The notes under the pieces were generated by a model. That model saw only the letters and a program-made list of their open reading frames with translations. It made no database searches and was not told where the DNA came from. The position numbers were made by a program, and so were the translations under genes. Positions 37,233 through 46,003 of a DNA stretch of 64,000 nt are shown in pieces. The stretch is from Luteolibacter rhizosphaerae (GTDB lineage Bacteria > Verrucomicrobiota > Verrucomicrobiia > Verrucomicrobiales > Akkermansiaceae). The stretch is taken from NCBI RefSeq assembly GCF_025950095.1, contig NZ_JAPDDR010000001.1, positions 124,001-188,000 on the forward strand, written 5' to 3'. Position 1 is the stretch's first letter, and each line of letters opens with the position of its first letter.

Positions 37233-37309
37233 TTCTGAATCCGTAGTCCGCGCCGGAATTTCGGCATGGGACTAAACTTTGGGAGTCCGGCGGCAGTGAT
37301 TTTGCGTCA

Positions 37310-37840
37310 ATGTCCCAAGCCAGCGACAACATCGATGAATTCGTGCAAGAGCTGACCCGTCATCAGGTCGACCTCTTCTACTTCATCCGTGCCCTGGCAG
37401 GAGATCCCCATGCGGCGTATGACATCCGCCAGGCGGTGAACATGGTGCTGTGGAAGAAGCGGGAGAAGTATCGCCCGGGATCGAGCTTCAAGAACTGGTC
37501 CTTCCAGATCGCGCAGCTGGAGGTGAAGAGCTATCTGCGGAAGCAGCGGCGCTCGGTGACGGTCTCCTTCGATCACAAGCTGCTGGACCTCTTTTCGACC
37601 GAGTTCGAGGAATTTTCCGACGAGTTGCCCGAGCGTCGGCGGGCGCTTTCCAATTGCCTGCGCAAGCTGACCTCGAAGGACGAGGAGCTGTTGAGACACC
37701 GCTATTGGGTAGGTGGCTCTTTGGAGTCGCTTGCCAACTCCACGAATCGTAGCATCGGCACGCTGAAAGCGCGTTTGCATCAACTCCGGGCCTCGTTGCG
37801 TAAGTGCATCGAGGCTCAACTCATGCCAGATAGTCCATGA
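37310..37840 (+). CDS. ECF sigma factor, Rhodopirellula/Verrucomicrobium type (TIGR02989)
   Basis: 176 residues. VDLFYFIRALAGDPHAAYDIRQAVNMVLWKKREKY is the sigma-2 region typical of the family named for Rhodopirellula and Verrucomicrobium, and SLESLANSTNRSIGTLKARLHQLR is the sigma-4 helix-turn-helix. The stop overlaps the ATG of the FecR-like gene (ATGA at 37837-37840), the usual sign of a sigma/anti-sigma pair made in fixed ratio. Confidence 0.93.
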   Translation: MSQASDNIDEFVQELTRHQVDLFYFIRALAGDPHAAYDIRQAVNMVLWKKREKYRPGSSFKNWSFQIAQLEVKSYLRKQRRSVTVSFDHKLLDLFSTEFEEFSDELPERRRALSNCLRKLTSKDEELLRHRYWVGGSLESLANSTNRSIGTLKARLHQLRASLRKCIEAQLMPDSP

Positions 37841-39252
37841 ACCGGGACGAAGAGACCGAAAGCCTGATTCACGAACTTCTCGACGGAACAATCGCGAAGC
37901 AGGACGTGGCGCGCTTGGAGAAGGCACTGCTGGAAGATCCGGAAGCGCGTCAGGCCTACTTCGCGCTGATGAGCACGGACCAGATGCTCTTGGACAATTA
38001 CGAGATGCCAGACCATCTGGCGATGCACGCACAGTTGATGGCCGGGCCGCTGGCGGAGGAGTCCGACCGGGTGCGCACGCGCTGGATCTGGAGCGGTGCG
38101 GCGCTGGCGGCGATGGTGATGCTGGCGGCGACGCTGTTGATCTTCCTGCGCCGCGAGCCGGCGATCGCGACGGTGGCGGGCTCCGCGGACAGCTATTTCC
38201 TGATCGACGGGGTGACGGTGAACGAAGGCAACTGGACGAAGAACCAGCGGCTGGAGGTGCGGGACGGCGTGGTGGTGGCGAAGCTGAATGCGCACACCGA
38301 GGCCTGCATCGATGGGCCGGCGCTGATCTACATGAGCGACAACGGCCGCGATCTGGATTTGCGGCGCGGACGGGTTTTCTTCCGGGTGGATCACGATGCC
38401 CCCCATTTCAAGATCCGTGCGGCGGGCGCGCAGGTGCGGCACATCGGCACGGAGTTCGGCGTGCGCGTGGCGGAGGGTGGCTCCTGCGAGGTGCACGTGG
38501 TCTCCGGCAAGGTGGAGGTGGATCGCGGGGCGCAGAAGGGCAAGTGGACCCTGAAGGCGGGCGAGTCGGCTTCCTGGCTGAACCGCGGCGATACCAGCTT
38601 GGACCCGCTGGACGGGACGGACTTCCGCAAGGCGTTGCCGGGCGAGACGATCGTGTTCGAGGATGACTTCAACGATCCGAAGGGCACGAGACTGAACGAG
38701 AAGGCTCCGGACATCGGGATGCCGTGGAAGGTGCGCTCGGAGAAGGTGGCGACGGTGGTGGGCGAGGGGAAGCTGGATACCTCCGGCGGTCCGCGTCATC
38801 TGAAGGGTCATTTCCTGGCCGATGATGAACCGAATCACCGCCAGGTGGTGCTGATGTCCTTCCGCACCCGCCAGCCGGAGTGGATCTGGGACAAGCAGTC
38901 GAAGATGGACGGGATCGAGAAGATCGCGCTGGAGGCGGAGGATGGAACGATCCTGTGCTCGGTGCAGGCGCGTGCGAGCGAGGGGCACCGCTGGCGTCTG
39001 CGGGATGAAGTAGGCGGGCGGGAATCCCCGCTGACCGGGTTCTCCGCGCTGCAGGAGAACGAGCTGACGCTGCGCTACGATGCGCTGGGCGGGAAGATCA
39101 CGCTGCACTCAGGAACTTCCACCCAAGCCGAGCTGGTAGCGGAGATTCCCTCGAGCTCCTTTGCGGCTCCGAAGGCGCTGGTGATCTGGAACGACTACGG
39201 CGGCGACCTGGCGCTGAAGCGGATCTCGGTGAAGGTGGTGGATTATCCGTGA
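37837..39252 (+). CDS. FecR-like transmembrane anti-sigma regulator with C-terminal LamG-like domain
   Basis: 471 residues. The cytosolic N-terminus (about 1-85) has LLDGTIAKQDVARLEKALLEDPEARQAY, as in FecR/anti-sigma N-domains. A membrane helix at about 86-106 (WSGAALAAMVMLAATLLIFL) leads to a periplasmic FecR domain (about 140-255; LDLRRGRVFFRV, RHIGTEFGVRV, VVSGKVEV, LKAGESASW). The C-terminal 180 residues (EDDFNDPKGT..., LVIWNDYGGDLALKRISVKV) form a beta-sandwich like those of LamG/DUF1080 proteins and could bind a glycan signal. It is translationally coupled to the sigma gene. Confidence 0.9.
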   Translation: MNRDEETESLIHELLDGTIAKQDVARLEKALLEDPEARQAYFALMSTDQMLLDNYEMPDHLAMHAQLMAGPLAEESDRVRTRWIWSGAALAAMVMLAATLLIFLRREPAIATVAGSADSYFLIDGVTVNEGNWTKNQRLEVRDGVVVAKLNAHTEACIDGPALIYMSDNGRDLDLRRGRVFFRVDHDAPHFKIRAAGAQVRHIGTEFGVRVAEGGSCEVHVVSGKVEVDRGAQKGKWTLKAGESASWLNRGDTSLDPLDGTDFRKALPGETIVFEDDFNDPKGTRLNEKAPDIGMPWKVRSEKVATVVGEGKLDTSGGPRHLKGHFLADDEPNHRQVVLMSFRTRQPEWIWDKQSKMDGIEKIALEAEDGTILCSVQARASEGHRWRLRDEVGGRESPLTGFSALQENELTLRYDALGGKITLHSGTSTQAELVAEIPSSSFAAPKALVIWNDYGGDLALKRISVKVVDYP

Positions 39253-39384
39253 TGCATGCGTTCATCGGAGGCTCCGTCGTTTTGTTTTCGTTTTCGTTAG
39301 AAAGGCTTTCGACCTGATCGGGTTGAACGGGCTCGCGCGGATTTGGGTTTCTCGCGCGGGCCCACCATTGCCGGACTCCGGTAG

Positions 39385-39422
39385 AAATGCCGCACGGATC
39401 TTGGGTTTTCCGTGCGGCATTT
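39385..39422 (+). terminator. Rho-independent terminator after the FecR-like gene
   Basis: A perfect 14-bp stem (AAATGCCGCACGGA with TCCGTGCGGCATTT) around a 10-base loop, 132 bases after the stop. The U-run is short and contained in the stem. A weaker GCGCG hairpin with a similar TTTGGGTTT loop lies just before it (about 39335-39360). Confidence 0.7.
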
Positions 39423-39521
39423 CGTTGTGGTGGGAATGGGGTCCACTGATGCGAAGGATCCCAGCCGGAATGAGGAAGTCATTCCGCTACGATGAACGTA
39501 GTAGTGCGTGCGAAACGGGAC

Positions 39522-40214
39522 TCAGGCTTGCTTGCCGCCGTGCTCGAGATCGACGAAGTGACGGCGGGAAGAGAGGAGGTGCTTGCGCATTTCCTTGGCG
39601 GCCTCGTCGGGCAGGCCGGCTTCGATGGCTTCGAGGATGGCGCGGTGGCCTTCGATGACGGGAGTGGACCAGTCGCCATCGCCGCGGTTTGCCTGGGCGT
39701 AAGCGATACAACGCTTTTCGAGGGCACCGAGGAGGATGGAGTAGATGCCGTTGCCGGAGCCGCGGGCGATCGCGAGGTGGAAGGCGATGTCGGCCTTGCT
39801 GAACTTGTCCTTCGCGCCGCGGAGCTTGTCCATGGTATCAAGGATGCGGCGGAGCTCGCGGATGACTTGCTCGCCGGCGTTCTTCGCGGCGAGGCGGGCG
39901 CACTCGGTTTCGATGAGGATGCGGAAATCGATCAGCTCGAGGAAGTCGCTTTCCTCCGCGAGGACGGAGTAGCTCTCCACCACCTGGCCGAGCGATTCCA
40001 GGCTGGGATCGGCGATGTAGGTGCCGGAGCCCTTGAGGGTGCGGAGCAGGCCGCGACCGCGAAGCTGCTGGATGGCCTCGCGGATGACGGTGCGGCTGAC
40101 GCCGAAGCGTTCGCAGAGTTTTTCCTCGGAGGGCAGGCGGTCTCCGGGGGGGAGTTTGCCGGCGAGGACTTCCTGTTCAAGCTCACCGGCGATCTGGGCG
40201 CTACGTCGTTGCAC
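39522..40214 (-). CDS. FadR-subfamily GntR transcription regulator
   Basis: 230 residues from a GTG start. The winged helix (about 5-68) has LPSEEKLCERFGVSRTVIREAIQQL and GSGTYI. The FCD ligand domain (about 80-215) has ELIDFRILIETECARLAA, FHLAIA (metal His) and EGHRAILEAIEAG (metal His), which bind a metal and a small organic acid or sugar acid. It is divergent from the mutarotase-isomerase-dehydrogenase genes at 40433-42718 and is most likely their repressor. Confidence 0.92.
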   Translation of the reverse strand: MQRRSAQIAGELEQEVLAGKLPPGDRLPSEEKLCERFGVSRTVIREAIQQLRGRGLLRTLKGSGTYIADPSLESLGQVVESYSVLAEESDFLELIDFRILIETECARLAAKNAGEQVIRELRRILDTMDKLRGAKDKFSKADIAFHLAIARGSGNGIYSILLGALEKRCIAYAQANRGDGDWSTPVIEGHRAILEAIEAGLPDEAAKEMRKHLLSSRRHFVDLEHGGKQA

Positions 40215-40274
40215 GGGTGGAAGCTAGTTGAGTTTGCGAGGCCCGCGCCAGAGGAAAGATGGTGCGCAAGGGGT

Positions 40275-40283
40275 TGTCTGACA
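40275..40283. promoter_or_regulatory. Candidate operator of the FadR-type regulator (site 1)
   Basis: TTGTCTGACAG contains the palindrome TGTCTGACA and fits the GT-N3-AC core of FadR-type operators. It lies in the 218-base divergent spacer 61 bases upstream of the regulator start. Inference from consensus only. Confidence 0.35.
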
Positions 40284-40382
40284 GCCTTGTAGCGAGATGG
40301 TTCCGCTTGCCGGATGGCTCTAACATGCGGGACGCGAGGAGGAGAAGAGGGGTGTGAAACCCATTGGGAATACGTGGATTCG

Positions 40383-40394
40383 GACATGTCATAC
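40383..40394. promoter_or_regulatory. Candidate operator of the FadR-type regulator (site 2)
   Basis: GACATGTCATAC holds a second GT-N3-AC core (40388-40394) and the self-complementary GACATGTC. It is 39 bases before the mutarotase ATG at 40433, where a repressor would block transcription. Confidence 0.35.
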
Positions 40395-40432
40395 TACCCA
40401 AATTAGCCGCTGACTCGGGGGCAGGGGCATGC

Positions 40433-40834
40433 ATGATCGGCGGCATGCTTCAGAGCGGCATCATCAACCCAAGGGTGCTGGACCTGATCGCGCGGATCCG
40501 CCACACGAATACGCTGGTCATCGCGGACTGGGCCTTTCCCTACTGGCCGGAGATCGAGACGGTGGACATCTCGCTGACACGCGGGGTGCCGACGGTGCTG
40601 CAGGTGCTGGACCTGCTGACACCGAACTTCAAGATCGGGCGGATTTGGCAGGCGGAGGAGTTCCTGGGGAAGAACCCGCAGGAGACGGTGAACGAGTTCG
40701 CACGCTCCTTCGGCCAGATCCCGCTGACGCGCGAGCCGCACGCGGACTTCAAGAAGCGGGTGCCGGGAGCGATCGGGCTGATCCGCACGGGAGACACGAC
40801 CGCGTATGGCAACATCATCCTGGAATCCGTGTAA
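40433..40834 (+). CDS. RbsD/FucU-type sugar mutarotase (pyranase)
   Basis: 133 residues from the ATG at 40433, preceded by AGGGG at good spacing; ATG at 40445 (MLQSGIINP) is an alternative that matches the usual family start. RHTNTLVIADWAFPYWP carries the catalytic His, and GVPTVLQVLDLL and the C-terminal RTGDTTAYGNIIL complete the RbsD/FucU fold. These small proteins interconvert pyranose forms or anomers of ribose, fucose or related sugars. It is the first gene of the catabolic run, ending 3 bases before the isomerase. Confidence 0.85.
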   Translation: MIGGMLQSGIINPRVLDLIARIRHTNTLVIADWAFPYWPEIETVDISLTRGVPTVLQVLDLLTPNFKIGRIWQAEEFLGKNPQETVNEFARSFGQIPLTREPHADFKKRVPGAIGLIRTGDTTAYGNIILESV

Positions 40835-40837
40835 GCG

Positions 40838-41650
40838 ATGAAGACTGCCGTGACCCTATGCCGTGTGCCGGAGATGGCTGCGGGACCTTTCGTTTTCCAC
40901 GATGAGCTGGAGAACTCCTTCGCGAAGGCGAAGGCGTGTGGCTATGATGCGGTGGAGCTATTCTTCGCCGGGCCGGATGCGGTGCCGGTGGCGACCGTGC
41001 GGGAGCTGTGCGAGCGGCATGGGCTGGGCGTGGCGGCGGTGGGCAGTGGCGCGGGGATGGTGAAGCACGGGCTCTCTCTGACCGATCCCTCGCAGGAGGT
41101 GCGGCGCGGGGCGCTGGATTTCATCCTGCGGATGGTGGACTTCGGAGCGCAATTCGGCGCGCCCTGCATCCTGGGCTCGATGCAGGGGAAGTGGGGTGGG
41201 GAGCTCAGCCGGGAGCAGGCGCTGGCGCTGCTGGCGGGATCTCTGGCGACGATCGATCGCGCGGCGGGAGAGGCGGGAGTGAAGTTCATCTACGAGCCGC
41301 TGAACCGCTACGAGACGAACCTTTTCAACCGGTTGCTACCTGCGGCGGAATTCCTGAGCGCGAACGGGCTGAAGAACGTGGTGCTGCTGGCGGACCTCTT
41401 CCACATGAACATCGAGGAGGCGGACCTAGCGCAGGCGCTGCGGGATGCGGGGGAGAAGGTGGGGCACGTGCACTGGGCGGACTCGAACCGCCGGGCAATG
41501 GGCAGCGGGCACACGCATGCGGCGGCGGTGATGGGCGTGCTACGGGAGATCTCGTACCAAGGGTTCATCTCGGCGGAGATCTTCACGGACGGGGATGCGG
41601 AGGGGGCGGCGCGGAAGACGATGGAATCGATCCGGAGGTGCGGGGAGTGA
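40838..41650 (+). CDS. TIM-barrel sugar isomerase/epimerase (xylose isomerase-like)
   Basis: 270 residues, typical for the AP-endonuclease-2/tagatose-epimerase superfamily. Metal and acid-base positions are recognisable: YEPLNRYETN (Glu), DLFHMNIEE (Asp, His), HVHWADSNR (His), and SAEIF (Glu). Such enzymes move the carbonyl or epimerise ketoses. It is tightly linked to the mutarotase and the dehydrogenase, so it should act on the same sugar. The exact substrate is not evident. Confidence 0.88.
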   Translation: MKTAVTLCRVPEMAAGPFVFHDELENSFAKAKACGYDAVELFFAGPDAVPVATVRELCERHGLGVAAVGSGAGMVKHGLSLTDPSQEVRRGALDFILRMVDFGAQFGAPCILGSMQGKWGGELSREQALALLAGSLATIDRAAGEAGVKFIYEPLNRYETNLFNRLLPAAEFLSANGLKNVVLLADLFHMNIEEADLAQALRDAGEKVGHVHWADSNRRAMGSGHTHAAAVMGVLREISYQGFISAEIFTDGDAEGAARKTMESIRRCGE

Positions 41651-41692
41651 GGGAGGGGCGGCTTGCGCTACGATAAGATCCAGTTAACACAC

Positions 41693-42718
41693 ATGAAGGC
41701 GATCCGATTCACACGTCCGGAAACGATTGAGGTCATCGAGCTGCCGGAACCGGCTTTGCCGGGCCCGGGGGAGGCGCTGGTGCGGACGCACCGCATGGGG
41801 ATCTGCGGGACGGATCTTTCCGGCTATCTGGGGAAGATGCCGTTCTTCTCGTACCCGCGGATCCCGGGGCATGAGCTGGGGCTGGAGGTGCTGGCGACGG
41901 GCGAGGGGGTGTCGAACGTGAAGGCGGGCGACAAGGTTTCGCTGGAGCCGTATGTGAACGATCCGGGCTCCGTGGTGAGCCGGAAGGGGGCGTCGAATTG
42001 CTGCCCGGGGGTGCAGGTGCTGGGGGTGCATCAGGACGGTGGCCTGCGCGATTCATGGATCGTGCCGGCGCGAAAGCTGCATGCGGGGAACGATCTCTCC
42101 TACGATCAGCTTGCCTTGGTGGAGACGCTGGCGATCGGCTATCACGCGGTGCAGCGCGGGAATCCGCAGCCGGGGGAGACGGTGCTGGTGATCGGAGCGG
42201 GACCGATCGGGCTGGCCTGCCTGGAGTTCCTGAAACTGATGGACCTGCGGGTGGTGGTGATGGACATGGTGCAGGGCCGGCTGGATTTCTGCCGCAAGAA
42301 GCTGGGGATCGGGAACGGCATCCTGGTGCAGGGGGATGGCGCGGAGCTGGAGGAGCTCGAGAATCTAACAGATGGCGCGCTGGCGGACGTGGTGATCGAT
42401 GCGACGGGCTCGGCGGTGTCGATGTCGACCTGCTTCCAGTATGCGGGCTTTACCGGCCGGGTGGTGTACGTGGGGATCACGACGCAGGAGCTGAAGTTTC
42501 CGCACGCGCCGGTGTTTCACCGCCGGGAGCTGACGCTGATGGCTTCCCGGAATGCGCTGCCCGCGGACTTCGGGAAGATCATCGGGCTGATCGGGAAGGG
42601 GAAGATCGATACCGATGCGTGGATCACGCATCGCTTGGGATTCGATGATGTGCCGACGGGCTTCGCGAGGTTTACGGATCCGAAGGTGGGGGCGATCAAG
42701 GTGATTATCGAGATGTGA
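41693..42718 (+). CDS. Zinc-type medium-chain alcohol/polyol dehydrogenase lacking the structural zinc site
   Basis: 341 residues from the ATG at 41693; ten further codons upstream are open but the family start is MKAIRFTRPE. Catalytic zinc ligands Cys38 (GICGTD) and His60-Glu61 (PGHE) are present, as is the NAD loop VIGAGPIGLACLEF. The structural zinc lobe, normally four Cys, is reduced: around residues 90-105 only Cys103 and Cys104 remain (ASNCCPG). It probably oxidises a sugar, polyol or hydroxy-acid as the next step after the mutarotase and isomerase. Confidence 0.88.
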   Translation: MKAIRFTRPETIEVIELPEPALPGPGEALVRTHRMGICGTDLSGYLGKMPFFSYPRIPGHELGLEVLATGEGVSNVKAGDKVSLEPYVNDPGSVVSRKGASNCCPGVQVLGVHQDGGLRDSWIVPARKLHAGNDLSYDQLALVETLAIGYHAVQRGNPQPGETVLVIGAGPIGLACLEFLKLMDLRVVVMDMVQGRLDFCRKKLGIGNGILVQGDGAELEELENLTDGALADVVIDATGSAVSMSTCFQYAGFTGRVVYVGITTQELKFPHAPVFHRRELTLMASRNALPADFGKIIGLIGKGKIDTDAWITHRLGFDDVPTGFARFTDPKVGAIKVIIEM

Positions 42719-42809
42719 GGGGGCGCCTCGTGCGGATCGGCACGCGCTTGCTTCTTGGGCCACCCCCCAGCCGGGACGACGAAGTCGTTCCGCTACCTCA
42801 CGGCGATCC

Positions 42810-45332
42810 TTACCTCACGACGGGCATGGTGCCGAGCCAGGGGATTTCCTTGGCTTTGCTGGGGCGGCGTTTGCCGCCGTCGGCAGAGGGATTGTAGAGA
42901 ATGATTTGCGGGAAGCTGCCGCCGCCGAGGATGAAGTCGGTGTCGTGGTCGCCATCGATGTCCACGCCGCCGGAGAAGCCGACTTTGGTGAGGTCGATGT
43001 GGGAGTTGGTGAAGTCGTAGGGATCGGAGAAGAGCGGGCCGCGCTTGGTGGATTGAAGGTAACCCCAGGGGCTGAGCCATTCGCCGAGGTTCTTCTTCAG
43101 GTTCACCACGCGGCGGTCGCCATCGAAATCGCCGAAGGCCACGCCGGGTGCGAGCTTGCTGCTGACGGCGGGCAGGGCGGTGGAGACCCAGGTGCTCATG
43201 TCGCGTGCGGTGCGTGGTCCCGGGTTGCGCAGCCAGCGATCGCTGGTCAGAGGATTGCCGAGGGGGTCGGTGCCGGAGACTTCACGGAGCCAGAGGTCGG
43301 GGCGCTTGTCGCCATTCAGATCGGCCAGCACGGCGGTGCCGCTCATGGTCGGATTGCCGAGGAAGTCGTAGGCGGCGAGTTGGATCGGCAGTTCGACGGT
43401 GGCCTCGATGCCGCCGCGGCCATCGTTGAAGGCGACGAGCATGTGGTCGGGTGGCTGATTCGTGGTGCCGGTGCCGTGCACCAAGGAGATGATGTCCGGA
43501 GCGCGGTCGCCATCGATATCACCGGTGATGGTGCCGCCGATGATGGCGGGATTGAAGAGGAAGTCCGGCATGGTGCCGAGTTCCACCAGCAGGCGATGAC
43601 CGGCGGGGAAGCTGCCATCCACGTTCTCATGCCACTGGCCCCATGAGACGAGGTCGAGATCGCCATCGCGATCCCAGTCGATAAAGCTCATGTTTTGCAT
43701 GCCGCCGCCATCCGGCCCGTAGGCGGGAGTGAAGACCAGGCCGCCAGCGGGAATGAGCGGCGGGATGAAGGAGCCGTCCTTCCGGCCGCGCACCACGACG
43801 AGGGCATTCTCGGAACCCTGTCCGCCGATGGGCAGGCGGGTGTAGCAGCAGACGAGGTCGGAGAACTTGTCCTTGTCAATGCGTGCGGTGCCGATGATGC
43901 GGAGCTCGGTGCCCGGGATCTCCAGGCCATTGATGAGCGCGCCTTCATCGGGGCCGGCAGAGCCGCGATTGAAGTGGATGCGGTAGCGTCCGAGCGCATC
44001 CGGCCCGCTGACGAGATCCGCGCAGCGGTCGGCATTGAAGTCCGCGCTGAAGATTCGGTGGAAGGGCGAGGGGGCGGCGTGAAGCGGTTGGGGAGCGGAG
44101 AAACCGGAGGCAGAACCCCATGCAGCGGAGATTATACGATAAGCGTAGTAGTATCCACCTTCAGCGGATTGGGAATACACGAGATCTACGTGATCGTCTC
44201 CATCGAGATCCCCGTGGTGGACTATTACTGCATTGGCTCCGGGATTCCCCGGTGCGGCCTCGCGTAGGACCGGCTCGGTGGAATCGAAGGGGATGAGGAC
44301 CCGCTCGTAGGCGGTCTGGTCCCCCGTGAGAGCGATGGCATGGATCATCGCGGGCTGGCCGGTGCGGGGGATGATCTTCTTGAAGGCAGCGTAATCCAGC
44401 AGAGCATAGGCGGGAGAGATCTCCTGCGAGGAGAAGTTCCATCCGCCATCGTTGCGATACCAAGAGCCGTCCGATTGCAGGATGTCGCGGAGGCCGTCGC
44501 CGTTCAGGTCGATCCAAGTGGCGTAGGCGTCGACGTCTTCGATCGTGCGCGGCTCAAGGGAGAAATTGCTGCCGAAGCTGCGTTCGTAGATGCGCATCTT
44601 GCCGTCGTCGCAGGCAAGGCAGAGATCGAAGTCACCATCGTCATCCACATCGCTGGCATCGATATCCACGACGCTATTATGATCATAGTAGAGCGAGGTG
44701 ACGGTGTAAGCCTCTTGGAAGGGGCCGCCGACGCCGCCATTCGGCTTGTAGGCGGTCACGACAGTTTGGCCGGTGCCGGAGGTGCTGCCCACCGCGACGA
44801 TGTAGGGATTGCCGGTGCCATCGAAATCGACGAGGTCCCACGGGCGGGATCCGCTGGAAGCAAGGGCCGTGGGCACGATGGGGGCAGGCGTGTCCGGGTC
44901 AAGGGTCAGGCTGAGGGCGAGCGGTTGGTAGTGCCCGTTGTCCGGCCATTGGCGGCGGTTCACGAAGATTTCCGGCTTCGAGTCGCCGAGGAGATTCCAC
45001 ACCACGGCGCCGGTGAGGCTTTGGCCGGTAGCGGTGGGGCCGAGGTGAATGAGACGCAGCGGGCCGAACTGGCGATTGCCGAGATTCTCGATCCAGTAAG
45101 CATGCGGGTCGCCCGGTTGTTCGCTGCTGCCCTCCGGCAGATGGACGAGGTCCAGATCACCATCGCCATCCAGATCGGCAGCGGTGAATTGATTGGCGAA
45201 GGTGGAGAAGGAGTGCGAAGGCGCGAGCAAGCCGATGTGCGGCGGGCTGGTGAGATCGGTATCCGCGGCGGAGCTTTGCGCGGTGTGGCCGAGAGATAGG
45301 GCGAGGGTCAGGGTAAGCCGGGGGAGAGTCAT
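42810..45332 (-). CDS. Secreted FG-GAP/VCBS repeat beta-propeller protein
   Basis: 840 residues from the ATG at 45332, which begins the signal peptide MTLPRLTLTLALSLGHTAQS. The body has many calcium-type FG-GAP units, each with D-x-DGDxDxD: ADLDGDGDLDLVHL, SDVDDDGDFDLCLA, GDLDGDDHVDLVYS, DWDRDGDLDLVSWG, GDIDGDRAPDIISL, ADLNGDKRPDLWL, VDIDGDHDTDFILGG. They predict one or more integrin-like propellers. No enzymatic domain or anchor is seen. It is convergent with the sugar-catabolic genes; a small hairpin repeat (GACGACGAAGTCGTTCC) lies in the 91-base gap. Confidence 0.88.
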   Translation of the reverse strand: MTLPRLTLTLALSLGHTAQSSAADTDLTSPPHIGLLAPSHSFSTFANQFTAADLDGDGDLDLVHLPEGSSEQPGDPHAYWIENLGNRQFGPLRLIHLGPTATGQSLTGAVVWNLLGDSKPEIFVNRRQWPDNGHYQPLALSLTLDPDTPAPIVPTALASSGSRPWDLVDFDGTGNPYIVAVGSTSGTGQTVVTAYKPNGGVGGPFQEAYTVTSLYYDHNSVVDIDASDVDDDGDFDLCLACDDGKMRIYERSFGSNFSLEPRTIEDVDAYATWIDLNGDGLRDILQSDGSWYRNDGGWNFSSQEISPAYALLDYAAFKKIIPRTGQPAMIHAIALTGDQTAYERVLIPFDSTEPVLREAAPGNPGANAVIVHHGDLDGDDHVDLVYSQSAEGGYYYAYRIISAAWGSASGFSAPQPLHAAPSPFHRIFSADFNADRCADLVSGPDALGRYRIHFNRGSAGPDEGALINGLEIPGTELRIIGTARIDKDKFSDLVCCYTRLPIGGQGSENALVVVRGRKDGSFIPPLIPAGGLVFTPAYGPDGGGMQNMSFIDWDRDGDLDLVSWGQWHENVDGSFPAGHRLLVELGTMPDFLFNPAIIGGTITGDIDGDRAPDIISLVHGTGTTNQPPDHMLVAFNDGRGGIEATVELPIQLAAYDFLGNPTMSGTAVLADLNGDKRPDLWLREVSGTDPLGNPLTSDRWLRNPGPRTARDMSTWVSTALPAVSSKLAPGVAFGDFDGDRRVVNLKKNLGEWLSPWGYLQSTKRGPLFSDPYDFTNSHIDLTKVGFSGGVDIDGDHDTDFILGGGSFPQIILYNPSADGGKRRPSKAKEIPWLGTMPVVR

Positions 45333-45477
45333 GCAGGAGTGAGGGGAGCTTGGGGAGGGGATCAGATGCGTCAATGCCGTAGAGGGGGGCGAAGGCTGGT
45401 TGGGGAAATCCTCCGATTATTCATCCGCGGCTCACGACGGGCTCGTCAAAGTGGGCGGCTTCGTCCTCATTGCCGGA

Positions 45478-45951
45478 GTGAAGATCGTCCTCGCAGGAGT
45501 AAGCGGCAGCGGCAAGAACACCATCGGTGAGTTGGTGGCGGAGAGGCTTGGCTGCGAGTTCGCGGATGCTGATGGGTTTCATCCACCGGAGAACGTGGCG
45601 AAGATGGCCTCCGGAATTCCGCTGACCGATGAGGACCGGGCGGGATGGCTGGAGGTACTGGGCAAGCACCTGGCAGAGCGCGAGCGGATTGTGCTGGCAT
45701 GCTCGGCACTGAAGAGGATCTATCGCGACCGCCTGCGGGAGTTGACTGGGCCGGTAAGCTTCATCGTGCTGACGGCGGATCGAGCAACGCTGGAGGAGCG
45801 TATGCAGCATCGGCAGCACTTCATGCCCGCGAGCCTGCTGGACTCGCAACTGGCCACGCTGGAGCTGGGCGAAGATGTCGAGGTGGTGGAGAACACAGGG
45901 ACGCCGGAAGAGGTGGCGGCCCATTGCATCTCGCGACTCGGGTCCGCTTGA
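45478..45951 (+). CDS. Gluconokinase-like P-loop kinase with altered Walker A
   Basis: About 157 residues from a GTG at 45478; the frame is open upstream to a TTG at 45400, so the start is uncertain. FADADGFHPPENVAKMASGIPLTDEDRAGWL and LACSALKRIYRDRLR are diagnostic of GntK. These enzymes phosphorylate gluconate to 6-phosphogluconate. The P-loop reads GVSGSGKNT: the residue after the invariant Lys is Asn14 where Ser or Thr normally coordinates magnesium. Thr15 follows and might take over. No gluconate transporter is present. Confidence 0.85.
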   Translation: MKIVLAGVSGSGKNTIGELVAERLGCEFADADGFHPPENVAKMASGIPLTDEDRAGWLEVLGKHLAERERIVLACSALKRIYRDRLRELTGPVSFIVLTADRATLEERMQHRQHFMPASLLDSQLATLELGEDVEVVENTGTPEEVAAHCISRLGSA

Positions 45952-46003
45952 TCTCCGGGGATGGACAGCAGTGCGGTCGATGTTTTAACTCGGCGCGCCC
46001 TGC

